A stretch of 64,000 nucleotides of DNA from assembly GCF_024498075.1 (NCBI RefSeq), contig NZ_JANHOF010000003.1, positions 372,001 to 436,000 on the forward strand, read 5' to 3'. Under the pieces are notes generated by a model. That model did no database searches, was not told the DNA's origin, and saw only the letters and a program-made list of their open reading frames with translations. This DNA comes from Paenibacillus mendelii. GTDB lineage: Bacteria; Bacillota; Bacilli; Paenibacillales; Paenibacillaceae. This document shows, in pieces, positions 35,238 through 44,652 of the stretch. How positions within the stretch are numbered: position 1 is the first letter of the stretch; each line of letters starts with the position of its first letter. The translations under genes and the position numbers were made by a program.

Positions 35238-36905
35238 GTGTGGAAGCAAACGCTCTTGCAAGTCTTTGTCGCCTTGATGCCCGTTTTCACTTTTCAGATC
35301 TGGTACGAACGTTCTAAGACTCGTATAGCTATCCCCTATGTATTCGGCTTTCTATGCTTAATCTCATTGCTGGTTAGCTTTGCCGTATGTGCAAATATGG
35401 AACCGTACCACATGGATTATTGCCTAGTACCGCTTCTTGTTGGATCTCTGTATGGCGGGATTTATGTAACCTTCGCGCTCGTCTTTACGTATGTTACGTT
35501 ACAGCTCGCTACAGGAGATGGGATATGGATTTGGGTGGAGCTTGGCGGAGTGCTGTTGATTATGCTGCCCGTTCTTCTGGCTGCAGCACGGCCATTCCAA
35601 CAAGCGGATCGGAAGGGCAAGCAGCGACTTGCGTTAGCGTCAGCGGCTGTGATGATGTTTATCGAGTCCGGGGTATTCCTGAGCTATCGATATATGGAGC
35701 AGTTTGAAATATCAGCCTCGCATATTTTGTTACTACTGCTAAACGCAGGCTACTATTTGATAGTGACATGGGTCATCGTCTTCCTTGTCGAGAATTTTAT
35801 AGAGAAACAGCACCTCCAGAAAAAACTAGAGACGATCTCGGACAATTACCGGATTGAAGTGCAGAAGATGCAGCAATTCATTGACAAAATGCCTCTGGGC
35901 GTCCTGTTCATCGATCAGAATGGAAAGATTTCGCATATCAATGAGATGGCCATTGTTACTTTGCAGCATAAAGTGTCAGGCAAAGAGCGGGAAGAGCTGC
36001 TTGGCAAGCCGTATACGGTTTTGGATGATGGAATGGAGCACGCCTCGGTAAGCAAGCAGCTGCACCAAGCTTTGAACGGGAATCAAACCTCGTCGGAGTA
36101 TATACATGAGCAGGGAAAGATTTATATGCAAACGGGGATAAGTGTTCGTGACATGGAAAACAATAACATTATTGGAGCGGCCATCATCTCGCATGATATC
36201 TCGGAATTAAATCGCCTGCGGGACGAGGTTGGACGTATGGAAAGACTTAGTCTCGTTGGTCAAATGGCTGCAAGCATTACACACGAAATCCGCAATCCAA
36301 TGGCCGTTATTCGCGGCTTCGTCCAACTTATGCGTGAGCGCAGTCCCGAGCATCAGCAGGAGTATTTTCGGATCGTCATGGAAGAGCTTGACCGGGCAAA
36401 TGGAATCATCAACGATTTTCTCTCGCTAGCCCAGAACCGTATTATTGAGAAGGAAAGCTGTTCTCTTCATGATATTATTAATGATCTGATGCCGCTGCTG
36501 CTGGCGGATTCGAATATGCGCGGGCAAACAATCGAGCTCGAGCTCGATGAATATATGCCGAGAATGATGTTGAATGCAAAGGAAATGAAGCAGCTCATCT
36601 TAAATTTAGCCCGGAACGGAATGGAAGCGATGGATCACACCGGCGTATTGAAGGTATATACCAGCGTTACAAATGATCATGTTGAGCTTCGAGTGACCGA
36701 TAACGGATGCGGGATTCCTACTGAACAGCAGGAACGGCTGTTTGAGCCGTTCTACACCACGAAAGCACGCGGAACAGGTCTTGGCTTACCGTTATGTCTG
36801 AGCATCGTGGAACGTCATGGAGGTCAGATCAGGGTTGAGTCTACGGAAGGAATCGGTACCGCTTTCATTGTTACATTCCAGCACAATGCAGTTGTATTAC
36901 GTTAA
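35238..36905 (+). CDS. KinB-like sensor histidine kinase
   Basis: A 555-residue membrane kinase: about six helices in residues 1-190, a PAS-like domain (about 210-325), a HisKA domain with the phospho-accepting His349 in SITHEIRNPMAVIRGFVQL, and an ATPase domain with N, G1 and G2 motifs (NLARNGMEAMD, VTDNGCGIP, GTGLGLPLCLSIVERHGG). The architecture matches KinB-type sporulation kinases feeding the Spo0F/Spo0A phosphorelay. The start is GTG 35238 after GGGGGAG. No response regulator is adjacent, which also fits an orphan phosphorelay kinase. Confidence 0.87.
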   Translation: MWKQTLLQVFVALMPVFTFQIWYERSKTRIAIPYVFGFLCLISLLVSFAVCANMEPYHMDYCLVPLLVGSLYGGIYVTFALVFTYVTLQLATGDGIWIWVELGGVLLIMLPVLLAAARPFQQADRKGKQRLALASAAVMMFIESGVFLSYRYMEQFEISASHILLLLLNAGYYLIVTWVIVFLVENFIEKQHLQKKLETISDNYRIEVQKMQQFIDKMPLGVLFIDQNGKISHINEMAIVTLQHKVSGKEREELLGKPYTVLDDGMEHASVSKQLHQALNGNQTSSEYIHEQGKIYMQTGISVRDMENNNIIGAAIISHDISELNRLRDEVGRMERLSLVGQMAASITHEIRNPMAVIRGFVQLMRERSPEHQQEYFRIVMEELDRANGIINDFLSLAQNRIIEKESCSLHDIINDLMPLLLADSNMRGQTIELELDEYMPRMMLNAKEMKQLILNLARNGMEAMDHTGVLKVYTSVTNDHVELRVTDNGCGIPTEQQERLFEPFYTTKARGTGLGLPLCLSIVERHGGQIRVESTEGIGTAFIVTFQHNAVVLR

Positions 36906-36923
36906 CCGAATGGAGAAAAACCT

Positions 36924-37616
36924 ATGCCTGAGATCGTATCGATTGGACCGTTCCGTGCGGACGGGACGCTCCTTACTGCCATTTTATCATTAGTCGTTGG
37001 TCTTGCGGCACTATCGCTTTGGATAAGACAAAAGCCGGAAGTGAGGCAGGGTCCATGGATTGATCTATTAATTACCGCGTCGGTTATCACTCTTATCGGA
37101 TGGAAGGTGGGATTTCTGTTAAGAGATCCGAGCTTACTGTGGACCCGTCCATCGGCAATATTAATCATGCGGGGAAATACGGGGGATGTGATCCTCGGTC
37201 TGACGGCAGCTGTCATTTATTTGCTGGTGATACACTGGCGTAAACGTATAGCTTGGATGGAATTTCTAAATATACTTCCCTTTGCCCTGCTGCCGGGCTG
37301 GATCACTTGGAACGCGCTGAGCGAGTTTCCATATCGACTGATATATGCCATTGTATTTGCAGTGGTTTATGTATGGATCATCAGACAGCAGACGTCGAAT
37401 GTACCGGAGCAAGGCGATGCGATAAGCAGCGCGCTTCTTGGAATAGCAATAGGCGGGTTAGCGGCAAGTCTCTTCGCTCCCTATCCTCCAGGGTATTTAC
37501 CGGATCTTACATGGGGATTGACGAGCGCGCAATGGCTGCTGATCGGATTAGGCGTCCTTGGCGCAGTGATTCCTCGCATTCAAGGACGACATCAAGAGAA
37601 CGAAACAACGGGATAG
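36924..37616 (+). CDS. Hypothetical membrane protein, weakly Lgt-like
   Basis: A 230-residue protein with about seven helices, 19 bases after the kinase gene and probably cotranscribed. The opening IVSIGPFRADG and the stretch ILIMRGNTGDVILGL recall prolipoprotein diacylglyceryl transferase (Lgt) or DsbD-like folds, but the Lgt catalytic signature is not clear. I do not assign an activity. GGAGAA precedes ATG 36924. Confidence 0.6.
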   Translation: MPEIVSIGPFRADGTLLTAILSLVVGLAALSLWIRQKPEVRQGPWIDLLITASVITLIGWKVGFLLRDPSLLWTRPSAILIMRGNTGDVILGLTAAVIYLLVIHWRKRIAWMEFLNILPFALLPGWITWNALSEFPYRLIYAIVFAVVYVWIIRQQTSNVPEQGDAISSALLGIAIGGLAASLFAPYPPGYLPDLTWGLTSAQWLLIGLGVLGAVIPRIQGRHQENETTG

Positions 37617-37661
37617 CCTCTCCAACATGGGACATAATAGGGTTGGAAGGGGGTGCCAGCA

Positions 37662-37814
37662 ATGATGACGGATGGGAAACGGAATGCAGGACGCTCGAAG
37701 TCCGCTTCCAGGCCGGATGCTGCGGCTGAACGGAATGAACAGCAGAAATCAGTCGCTCCTGAATCGGCAGCCTACCATAAGAAATTGGATGGCCCGAATC
37801 GACCTTCAACATAA
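37662..37814 (+). CDS. Small hypothetical basic protein, 50 residues
   Basis: The peptide begins MMTDGKRNAGRSKSASRPD, is highly charged and probably unstructured. A strong ribosome site (GGAAGGGGG at 37645-37653) precedes ATG 37662, and its stop runs into the ribosome site of the next gene. Its tail reads AYHKKLDGPNRPST. I know no function; small spore-associated proteins of this character are common in the group. Confidence 0.6.
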   Translation: MMTDGKRNAGRSKSASRPDAAAERNEQQKSVAPESAAYHKKLDGPNRPST

Positions 37815-37829
37815 GGGAGTGATTGTCCC

Positions 37830-38258
37830 GTGAAATCCAAATCAACGGACGGCTCTTCGGAACAAAGCCGAAACTCGCTTGACCGCGAGCCGATGGTCAG
37901 TAGAGACGATCCGGCATTGGATCCGTATGAAATTAATTTCTTGCCGCAATTCCAGCATGACCGCGGCCCGAGATCGCCGTTCGTCAACAGCAGCGGTGTG
38001 CTTATCGGGGATCACCAGTATGACTCGCCGCAATCACCGCTGCACCGGTGGACGGCCGACACGGATCCGGCTGTGATGTCCGGGGATGAATGGGTGCACC
38101 CATTCAAGGATATCGGATTCACAACTGACGAGAACCGGGATTATTTTGAGAAGGGCATCCCCCCGAAGTCGGGTATATTCATGCACCCGGACAAAGATGT
38201 TGCCTATGCATCGGCGGAGGATCGTCCTGAAAGTGAACCGGTTAATGAACAGGAATAA
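37830..38258 (+). CDS. DUF3905-like hypothetical protein
   Basis: A 142-residue soluble protein. The centre contains FVNSSGVLIGDHQYDSPQSP, WTADTDPAVMSGDEWVHP, KDIGFTTDENRDYFE and GIFMHPDKDVAYASAED, which I recall as the DUF3905 pattern of Bacillus-group proteins of unknown function. GTG 37830 follows AGGGAGTGA, which overlaps the previous small gene's stop, suggesting coupling. A clean terminator follows. Confidence 0.65.
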   Translation: MKSKSTDGSSEQSRNSLDREPMVSRDDPALDPYEINFLPQFQHDRGPRSPFVNSSGVLIGDHQYDSPQSPLHRWTADTDPAVMSGDEWVHPFKDIGFTTDENRDYFEKGIPPKSGIFMHPDKDVAYASAEDRPESEPVNEQE

Positions 38259-38265
38259 GTAGCTG

Positions 38266-38296
38266 CAATCGGTGCGCATGCACCGATTGTTTTTTA
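38266..38296 (+). terminator. Terminator after the DUF3905-like gene
   Basis: CAATCGGTGC at 38266-38275 pairs with GCACCGATTG at 38280-38289, followed by TTTTTT. Confidence 0.92.
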
Positions 38297-38481
38297 TATA
38301 TAAGAAAGTGTAAGTTTGCGTCATACTTTGCTTATATTTCTAAGGGAAGCAACCTAATTCACCGGCAAATACGGCGTATGCCGGTTCTTCTTGCTAGAAT
38401 GGGTACAGATTGCTTTGCTTTCATTTCTGACGGGCGTTATAATGGGAAATAAAACGAATTTATTTGAGGGAGTGGTAACAC

Positions 38482-38916
38482 ATGTCAATGTCTTTCGAAC
38501 GATATATGCTGGATACCGTACAACCGATGCGCGATGATCTGACACGTCTGGGTATTCAAGAGCTTCGTACCCCTGAGGAGGTTGAAGCTGCGCTGCCAAC
38601 GGCTAAAGGTACGGCCCTTGTTGTTATTAATTCGGTCTGCGGCTGCGCAGCCGGTCAATGCCGTCCTGGCGTTGGCAAGGCCTTGGAGCATGACGTGACT
38701 CCGGATCACCTGTTCACTGTATTTGCCGGCCAGGATAAAGAGGCGACAGCGAAGGCGCGTGAATACTTTGCACCGTATCCGCCTTCTTCCCCATCCATTG
38801 CCCTTATGAAAGATGGAGAACTCGTATACTTTATTGAGCGTCATCAAATTGAGAACCGTTCGGCTGAAGCTATTGCGGCAGACCTTGCTGGAGCATTCGA
38901 CCGGTTCTGCCGATAA
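38482..38916 (+). CDS. Bacilliredoxin, BrxA/BrxB family
   Basis: A 144-residue thioredoxin-fold protein that removes bacillithiol from S-bacillithiolated proteins during oxidative stress. The family motif Cys-Gly-Cys is present as SVCGCAAGQCRPG (Cys53, Cys55), with an extra Cys60. ATG 38482 follows GAGGGAG. It is followed 12 bases later by nadE, so the two may be cotranscribed. Confidence 0.92.
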   Translation: MSMSFERYMLDTVQPMRDDLTRLGIQELRTPEEVEAALPTAKGTALVVINSVCGCAAGQCRPGVGKALEHDVTPDHLFTVFAGQDKEATAKAREYFAPYPPSSPSIALMKDGELVYFIERHQIENRSAEAIAADLAGAFDRFCR

Positions 38917-38927
38917 GAGGTGATCGT

Positions 38928-39737
38928 ATGAGCTTGCAGCAGGAGATTATTGAGCGGCTTGGCGTTAAGCCGACGATCGACCCGAAGCAGGAATACCGCA
39001 GACGGGTTGATTTTCTCAAGGACCACGTACGCAAGTCGGGAACGACTGGACTGCTGATTGCGATCAGCGGCGGATTGGATAGCGCAGTTGCCACTGGCTT
39101 GTGTAAGAAAGCCACTGACGAGCTGTCTGCGGAGACCGGACAGCCCTATATGACGCTGGGAGTCTTCCAGCCTTACGGGGAGCAGGGCGATATTGCGCAC
39201 AGCTACGAGGTTGCAGAAGCGTTCAAGCTCGAGCACCGGGTCGAGACGAACATTCAAGAAGCGGTCGATGAGATCGCCATTGAAGTGGAGCATGCGTTGA
39301 AGGCGATCGGCATATCGCGCCATATTAGCCGCGGGGGCAAAGGCAATGTAAAGGCCCGCACTCGCATGGTGACCCAGTACGCGTTGGCGTTCGACTTGAA
39401 CCTGCTTGTTGTCGGGACCGATCACGCATCCGAAGCCATTACCGGTTTCTATACCAAATGGGGCGACGGTGCAGTGGACATCACGCCGCTCAGCACGCTG
39501 AACAAGCGGCAGGTCAATCAGCTTGGCGCCTATATCGGCGTACCGAAGAGCGTGCTTGAAAAAGCGCCGACCGCAGGCTTATGGGAAGGCCAGACCGACG
39601 AAGGCGAGCTTGGCATCACCTATGCGGATAACAGCGATTATCTGGAAGGCAAAACAATCAATGATGCTGCGCGTGAGAAGCTGGAGAAGCAGTATTTGAA
39701 GACGCAGCATAAACGTGATCCGATTCCAGGCATCTAG
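38928..39737 (+). CDS. nadE: NH3-dependent NAD+ synthetase
   Basis: A 269-residue cytoplasmic enzyme that makes NAD+ from deamido-NAD, ATP and ammonia. The PP-loop is LIAISGGLDSAV (about residues 43-54); other family motifs are NVKARTRMVTQYALA, VGTDHASEAITGFYTKWGDG and the C-terminal QHKRDPIPGI. Length agrees with B. subtilis NadE, and the glutaminase domain of the longer form is absent. AAGAGGTGAT precedes the ATG. Confidence 0.97.
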   Translation: MSLQQEIIERLGVKPTIDPKQEYRRRVDFLKDHVRKSGTTGLLIAISGGLDSAVATGLCKKATDELSAETGQPYMTLGVFQPYGEQGDIAHSYEVAEAFKLEHRVETNIQEAVDEIAIEVEHALKAIGISRHISRGGKGNVKARTRMVTQYALAFDLNLLVVGTDHASEAITGFYTKWGDGAVDITPLSTLNKRQVNQLGAYIGVPKSVLEKAPTAGLWEGQTDEGELGITYADNSDYLEGKTINDAAREKLEKQYLKTQHKRDPIPGI

Positions 39738-39762
39738 ACAGCTCTTCTAGTACGTGTATGAA

Positions 39763-39795
39763 GCAAAAATAGTGGCGGAATGCCACTATTTTTGC
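39763..39795 (+). terminator. Terminator after nadE
   Basis: GCAAAAATAGTGGC at 39763-39776 pairs with GCCACTATTTTTGC at 39782-39795; the T-run is inside the 3' arm. Confidence 0.85.
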
Positions 39796-39862
39796 GTTAT
39801 GCGGAAAGAAAGTTATCTGACCGAAAGAGCAAGGAAACGGATAAGAATGGAGGCGAAGCAGC

Positions 39863-40261
39863 ATGATTCTCGGAATCGGACACGATATAACGTCTTTAAG
39901 GCGAATAGAGACACTGCTGCAAGGTGAAACGGGGGAACGATTCTCGGCGCGTATATTGACGGAATCTGAGCGAGCGGCGGCGTCAGAACTGCGAGGCGGA
40001 AGGCTTGCGGAATATGTAGCTGGACGTTTTGCATCTAAAGAGGCGGTGTCCAAAGCACTCGGCTGCGGAATTGGCGCCACGCTCGGGTTTCATGATATTG
40101 TCATCGGCCGCAGTCCCCTAGGCAAGCCGCAGTGCAAGCTGAGCGGAGAGGCTTGGGATAGGCTAGGTCTTATTGCGGAGCAAACGGTCGTTCATGTGAC
40201 TATTACACATGACAGCTCGCTTGCTTCCGCTTTCGTCGTTGTAGAGCGTGTGCAGGCTTAA
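39863..40261 (+). CDS. acpS: Holo-[acyl-carrier-protein] synthase
   Basis: A 132-residue phosphopantetheinyl transferase that activates acyl carrier protein. The metal-binding motif is IGHDITSLRRIE (Asp8), and the second motif is GRFASKEAVSKALGCGIG with the catalytic Glu. The C-terminal VTITHDSSLASAFVVVE is typical. AATGGAGGCG precedes the ATG at 39863. Confidence 0.93.
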   Translation: MILGIGHDITSLRRIETLLQGETGERFSARILTESERAAASELRGGRLAEYVAGRFASKEAVSKALGCGIGATLGFHDIVIGRSPLGKPQCKLSGEAWDRLGLIAEQTVVHVTITHDSSLASAFVVVERVQA

Positions 40262-40290
40262 CAGGCATCTTCTTTCTAAGCAAGCAAGGC

Positions 40291-40644
40291 TCATTTCTTC
40301 GTCGCTAACCATTCGGCAAGCTGTTTAATTTCATCCTCCTTCAGTTTGGATGCAAAGCCTTGCATGGAGCCCCCGCCTTCCTGGATTTGCTTCAGAATTT
40401 CGGCCACGGACATCCGGTCACCCACCTTCTGGAGGTTCGTGGAAGCGCCCATCTTGCCCTGGAGCTCATTGCCATGACAGGAGATGCAGTTCGCTTTATA
40501 TAGCTTGACTACTTGAGCGGGACCATCGAGCGAACTCGATTGCCCTCCTCCGCAGCCGGTTAACAAGACCACGAAGGCTGTAAGCACTGCGGCTCGTGTG
40601 ATCTTGAAGCTTCGTTTTGGTGAATGTATTCTCATCATAATCAA
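40291..40644 (-). CDS. cccB: Cytochrome c-551-like lipoprotein
   Basis: A small exported c-type cytochrome of about 117 residues. A lipoprotein signal (RAAVLTAFVVLLTGC) is followed by a Gly/Ser linker and a single haem motif CISCH, with a distal Met in GGGSMQGFASKL. This matches B. subtilis CccB, a membrane-anchored electron carrier to cytochrome oxidase. The start is uncertain: TTG 40644 fits AAGGATGG best, while ATG 40638 or 40635 have poorly spaced sites. Confidence 0.87.
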   Translation of the reverse strand: MIMMRIHSPKRSFKITRAAVLTAFVVLLTGCGGGQSSSLDGPAQVVKLYKANCISCHGNELQGKMGASTNLQKVGDRMSVAEILKQIQEGGGSMQGFASKLKEDEIKQLAEWLATKK

Positions 40645-40783
40645 TCCGGATCCATCCTTTCGTCGTGCTTGCCATAATCGATAGCGGCTTGTACCCAAAT
40701 AGTGGCATGTCCTTTTTATAACATACCCTTTATAATAGGGAATGGCAAAGCCATAGCAAATGATTTCTATATTGGGAGCTGCA

Positions 40784-41656
40784 ATGAAACCTACATACAA
40801 GATGATTTTACAAAATTACTTTCATCGCTTTCAAGCGGATGTATCCATGGCAGCGTTCTCGGATATTCATCCAGACTGGAATCAAACCGAAATTCCGGAT
40901 TATTATCGATATTGGTATATTCGCAGTGGAGAAGGCTGGCTGGTGATGGACGACCATAAGTATGTGGTCAGGCCAGGATGTTTGTATGTGCTGCCCGCGG
41001 GGAGTGCCCAGTCCTTCGGTACGGACAGTAATGCAAAGATTGAGATTTATTGGTGCCACTTCCGGGCGGCGATCGGAGATTTGGAATTGTTCCAGCAGCT
41101 GAAGTTTCCGATCAGTGTCGAAATCCATGACCGCAAATATATAGAAACTATATTTGAACGAATGATTCTTGCCTATCATTCGGAATCGCTTACGAGAGAG
41201 CTTCGCTTGCGGTCGGCCATGCTGGATCTGATGGCCGCTTATTTGGATCACTGCAATTTTAACGAGGTGACGGGGGAAGGGATCGAGCTTCTGGAGAAGA
41301 TGGATCCCGTACTTCATTATATCGAAGAGCATCTAACCGAGAATATTATGGTCGATACGCTTGCACGGATTGCTTATCTTCATCCGAATTATTTTATCGG
41401 GTTCTTCAAGAATGTGGTCGGCTGTTCGCCCATACAGTATGTGAACGGCAGACGGCTTGAAATTGCCAAGCGGCTGTTAGAGGAAACGACAATGAGCGTG
41501 ACTGATATCGCGAAGCAGGTAGGCATGCAGAATCACTATTTGTCCCGTTTATTCAAGCAGCATATTGGCCTGACACCAAGCGGTTACAGGAAGCTGTACC
41601 GAATGTCAGCGGCCAACGGCAACGGCATAAAGGAAGGGAGTGGAGAGCTTACATGA
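40784..41656 (+). CDS. AraC-family transcriptional regulator with cupin domain
   Basis: A 290-residue regulator. The N-terminal half is a cupin sugar-binding domain (RYWYIRSGEGWLVMDDHKYV, RPGCLYVLPAGSAQSF); the C-terminal 100 residues hold two helix-turn-helix units (VDTLARIAYLHPNYFIGFFK and MSVTDIAKQVGMQNHYLSRL) and the family ending LTPSGYRKLYR. GGGAG at 40774-40778 points to ATG 40784. Its stop overlaps the mutY start (ATGA), although the two have no obvious functional link. Target unknown. Confidence 0.9.
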   Translation: MKPTYKMILQNYFHRFQADVSMAAFSDIHPDWNQTEIPDYYRYWYIRSGEGWLVMDDHKYVVRPGCLYVLPAGSAQSFGTDSNAKIEIYWCHFRAAIGDLELFQQLKFPISVEIHDRKYIETIFERMILAYHSESLTRELRLRSAMLDLMAAYLDHCNFNEVTGEGIELLEKMDPVLHYIEEHLTENIMVDTLARIAYLHPNYFIGFFKNVVGCSPIQYVNGRRLEIAKRLLEETTMSVTDIAKQVGMQNHYLSRLFKQHIGLTPSGYRKLYRMSAANGNGIKEGSGELT

Positions 41657-42957
41657 CAACAGAGGCGGCCGAATATTTCAGTCGCGAGCTGCTCGGCTGG
41701 TATCGTGAGAATAAACGGATATTGCCATGGCGCATGAACCGCGATCCTTATCGGATCTGGGTGTCGGAGGTTATGCTGCAGCAGACGAGAGTCGATACCG
41801 TGATCCCTTATTACGAACGGTTTATGGACAAGTTTCCGACCGCGGCAGCCTTGGCAGAAGCTCCAGAAGAGGAAGTGCTGAAGTGCTGGGAAGGGCTAGG
41901 CTACTACTCCCGGGCTCGTAACCTGCAAGCAGGCGCACAGGAAGTCGTCGGCCGTCATGATGGCGTCGTTCCCGATGATAAGGAAGCGGTGTCGGCGCTA
42001 AGGGGGGTCGGTCCTTATACGACAGGCGCAATTATGAGCATCGCCTTCAACCGGCCAGAGCCTGCGGTAGACGGCAATGTCATGCGCGTGCTGTCCCGAT
42101 ACTTCTGCCTGGAGGATGACATTGCCAAGCCCTCCACCCGCGTGAGTATTGAGAAGCTGGCCGCGTCATTAATACCTGAGGGAGCGGCTGGCGACTTCAA
42201 TCAAGCGTTGATGGAGCTCGGTGCTCTTGTATGCACGCCCAAATCCCCAGGCTGTCTGACCTGCCCTGTGATGGCACATTGCGAGGGGAGGATGGCGGGC
42301 AAGGAGCATATTCTGCCGATCAAGACGAAGGCGAAGCCGCCGCGCCCGGAGGTGCGGCTGGCCGCGCTTGTGGTGGGCACTGGCGAGCATGCCGGCCAGA
42401 TTCTGATAAGGCAGCGTCCGGATAGCGGCTTGTTGGCGCGAATGTGGGAGCTGCCGCATGTAACGGGGCCGGCTGCAGAGGCTGGCGAATCAACGGGTGA
42501 TGCTAATCCGAAGAAGCGCCGTCGTTCAGGAGTCAAATCAGTGCCTGTGTCACAGCTTGCGCGTGAAGGGCAGATGGATGTGCTCTGCCGTGCTTTAGCC
42601 AAGGAAGAGAAGATGTTAATCCGTCCGACAGGCTGGTGGGGCGAAGCGGAGCATGTCTTTAGCCATCTGATCTGGGATGTTCAAGTGTATACGGCCGAAT
42701 TCGGCTTTGTCCTGGATGAAGCCGCCGCAACAGAGGAGACCGCCGCCGTGGCGCTCGATCGTGCAGCTGAAGCACAAGCAGGTTATGCGGTGCTTCATGA
42801 CATTCAGAACGAATCGACGATGGCATCCAGTCAGGTTAAGCCTGGGGAGGGGTTGCCGCCGCATTATCGTTGGATTGGCCCTGAACATATGATGAATTAT
42901 GCGTTTCCGAACGTATTCTTACGTCTATTACGCGAATATTGGGAGACCGTAGATTGA
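41653..42957 (+). CDS. mutY: A/G-specific adenine glycosylase MutY
   Basis: A 434-residue base-excision repair enzyme that removes adenine opposite 8-oxoguanine. Motifs: VSEVMLQQTRVDTV with the catalytic Glu, the helix-hairpin-helix LRGVGPYTTGAI, AVDGNVMRVLSR with the catalytic Asp, and the iron-sulfur ligands in the Cys-x6-Cys-x2-Cys-x5-Cys pattern of CTPKSPGCLTCPVMAHC. The C-terminal NUDIX-like domain carries two extra stretches (around residues 275-300 and 355-400), making it about 65 residues longer than B. subtilis MutY. Start ATG overlaps the AraC stop. Confidence 0.96.
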   Translation: MTTEAAEYFSRELLGWYRENKRILPWRMNRDPYRIWVSEVMLQQTRVDTVIPYYERFMDKFPTAAALAEAPEEEVLKCWEGLGYYSRARNLQAGAQEVVGRHDGVVPDDKEAVSALRGVGPYTTGAIMSIAFNRPEPAVDGNVMRVLSRYFCLEDDIAKPSTRVSIEKLAASLIPEGAAGDFNQALMELGALVCTPKSPGCLTCPVMAHCEGRMAGKEHILPIKTKAKPPRPEVRLAALVVGTGEHAGQILIRQRPDSGLLARMWELPHVTGPAAEAGESTGDANPKKRRRSGVKSVPVSQLAREGQMDVLCRALAKEEKMLIRPTGWWGEAEHVFSHLIWDVQVYTAEFGFVLDEAAATEETAAVALDRAAEAQAGYAVLHDIQNESTMASSQVKPGEGLPPHYRWIGPEHMMNYAFPNVFLRLLREYWETVD

Positions 42958-43032
42958 TTCAAACATCTATTCGTTCTACAATACATAGTGACAGGTTTAA
43001 CCAATAGGGATGTGTTAGGGAGGATTCATAAC

Positions 43033-43665
43033 ATGAGTCAGATGCTGGATCGATTGCTGCAAGAAAAGGTTGTTGCTATTTTTCGTTATATCGAGGATCA
43101 ATACGCCGATCAAGCAGCCCAAGCCTTGCTGGATGGCGGTATTTCCATGATGGAGATTACGATGAATACCGAGGGCGCGACCGGCATGATCTCCCGCTGG
43201 CGTGAGAAGTTTGGCGAGCAGGCTTCAATCGGAGCGGGCACAGTGCTTGATCTGGATATGGCGAAGGAAGCCGTGGCTGCAGGTTCACAGTTTATTATTT
43301 CCCCGAACTTGGACGAGTCGGTGGTCGCGTATGGTTATGAGAACGGTGTTCCCGTATGGCCGGGCTGCATGACGCCGACGGAAATCGTCCGTGCTTGGAA
43401 AGCAGGAGCGGAAGCGGTAAAGGTATTCCCGATGGGAACCCTCGGATGGAAGTACTTGGCTGAAATCCGCGCTCCTCTGGATAAAATACCAATGATGGGA
43501 ACAGGCGGAGTCGATCTGGATAATATCGCCGATTATTTCAGAGCCGGTGCCTGTGCGGTAGGCATGGGCAGTAAGCTGGTCAATTTGGATTGGGTGAGAA
43601 GCGGCAGATTCGATCTGCTTACGGAGCGGGCACGCAAGTTCGCAGAAGCGGCGAAATCCGTATAA
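43033..43665 (+). CDS. 2-keto-3-deoxy-6-phosphogluconate / 4-hydroxy-2-oxoglutarate aldolase
   Basis: A 210-residue class I aldolase that splits KDPG to pyruvate and glyceraldehyde 3-phosphate, or a related substrate. Family marks: VVAIFRYIEDQYADQAAQAL, MMEITMNTEG (catalytic Glu), IGAGTVLD, VWPGCMTPTEI and the Schiff-base lysine in AVKVFPMGTLG. AGGGAGG at 43016-43022 sets ATG 43033. No sugar-acid kinase or dehydratase gene is adjacent, so the physiological pathway is not shown here. Confidence 0.92.
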   Translation: MSQMLDRLLQEKVVAIFRYIEDQYADQAAQALLDGGISMMEITMNTEGATGMISRWREKFGEQASIGAGTVLDLDMAKEAVAAGSQFIISPNLDESVVAYGYENGVPVWPGCMTPTEIVRAWKAGAEAVKVFPMGTLGWKYLAEIRAPLDKIPMMGTGGVDLDNIADYFRAGACAVGMGSKLVNLDWVRSGRFDLLTERARKFAEAAKSV

Positions 43666-43710
43666 ATCATTGCAATCCTGAGGTTGCAAATAGAGAGGAG
43701 CGGCATATCT

Positions 43711-44652
43711 ATGTCAATAAGTATGGTATTACTGATGGGCGCGGCGATTGTCGCGCTTCTTCTATGGGCAATATGGACGATAGGTGCGCGCAGTCAACAG
43801 CCTCGCAAGAGGCCAAATGAAAATAAACCGGATCGCCAGTTCGAGTCTGTAACCTTCGAGAGCAATGGTTCCACACTTCATGGCTGGCTCATTCATCCTC
43901 ATGCAGAGGGAATAGGCAGTGGAGGCTCCGGCCATAAAGGGCCGAATGGTGAATCTGATATGGAGAAGCAGCCGATCGTCGTAATCGCGCATGGATGGGG
44001 TTCGAATCGTTCCCGTGTGCTCCGCTATTCCAAGCCTCTGTTGGATGCCGGATTCTCCTTGTTCATGTATGATGCCCGCAGCCATGGAGACAGTGATTCC
44101 ATCGCCGCACCATCGGCATTAATGTTCCGTGACGATGCTGTGGCGGCTGTGGCCGCCGTACGCAAGATTACGACCGTGGATCCCGAGCGGATCGCCATTC
44201 TCGGGCACTCGCTGGGCGGTTTCGGAGCCCTGCTGGCACTGGGGGACGGACTGCCTGTGAAAGCAGTGGTGACCGATTCGATGCCGACACGCTTCGAGAC
44301 GATGCTGAAGGCAGAGCTAAAGCGTCATAAGCTTCCGTATTTTCCGCTTGGTCTTTTCATTCCGCCGATCTGGCTGTACCGGGCAGGCATTACACGCAGT
44401 GAATATGCGAAGGCGCAAATTCCCGTGGCATTAGACAGAAACGATCAGGGTGCGAAGATTCCCGTGTTCATGGTTCATGCGAACGGTGACGGATTTATTC
44501 CGGCGGACGACTTAAGAAAGCTGGGCATGGAACGTAAGATTAGCTCGCTGTTTGTTGAAGGAGATGGACATAGCTCCTCGGAGACAGATCCGGTTTTCTG
44601 GCAGCAGGTGATTCCTTTCTTGAAGGAACATCTTCAGGTAACGGATAAATGA
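43711..44652 (+). CDS. Membrane-anchored alpha/beta hydrolase
   Basis: A 313-residue serine hydrolase. One N-terminal membrane helix (about 5-25) anchors it. The hydrolase core has the oxyanion loop VVIAHGWGSNRSR, the nucleophile elbow GHSLGGFGA, and likely acid and base in VHANGDGFIPADD and EGDGHSSSETDP. The GAGAGG site fits ATG 43711. It resembles CocE/BAAT-like and YqkD-type esterases of unknown substrate. Confidence 0.85.
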   Translation: MSISMVLLMGAAIVALLLWAIWTIGARSQQPRKRPNENKPDRQFESVTFESNGSTLHGWLIHPHAEGIGSGGSGHKGPNGESDMEKQPIVVIAHGWGSNRSRVLRYSKPLLDAGFSLFMYDARSHGDSDSIAAPSALMFRDDAVAAVAAVRKITTVDPERIAILGHSLGGFGALLALGDGLPVKAVVTDSMPTRFETMLKAELKRHKLPYFPLGLFIPPIWLYRAGITRSEYAKAQIPVALDRNDQGAKIPVFMVHANGDGFIPADDLRKLGMERKISSLFVEGDGHSSSETDPVFWQQVIPFLKEHLQVTDK

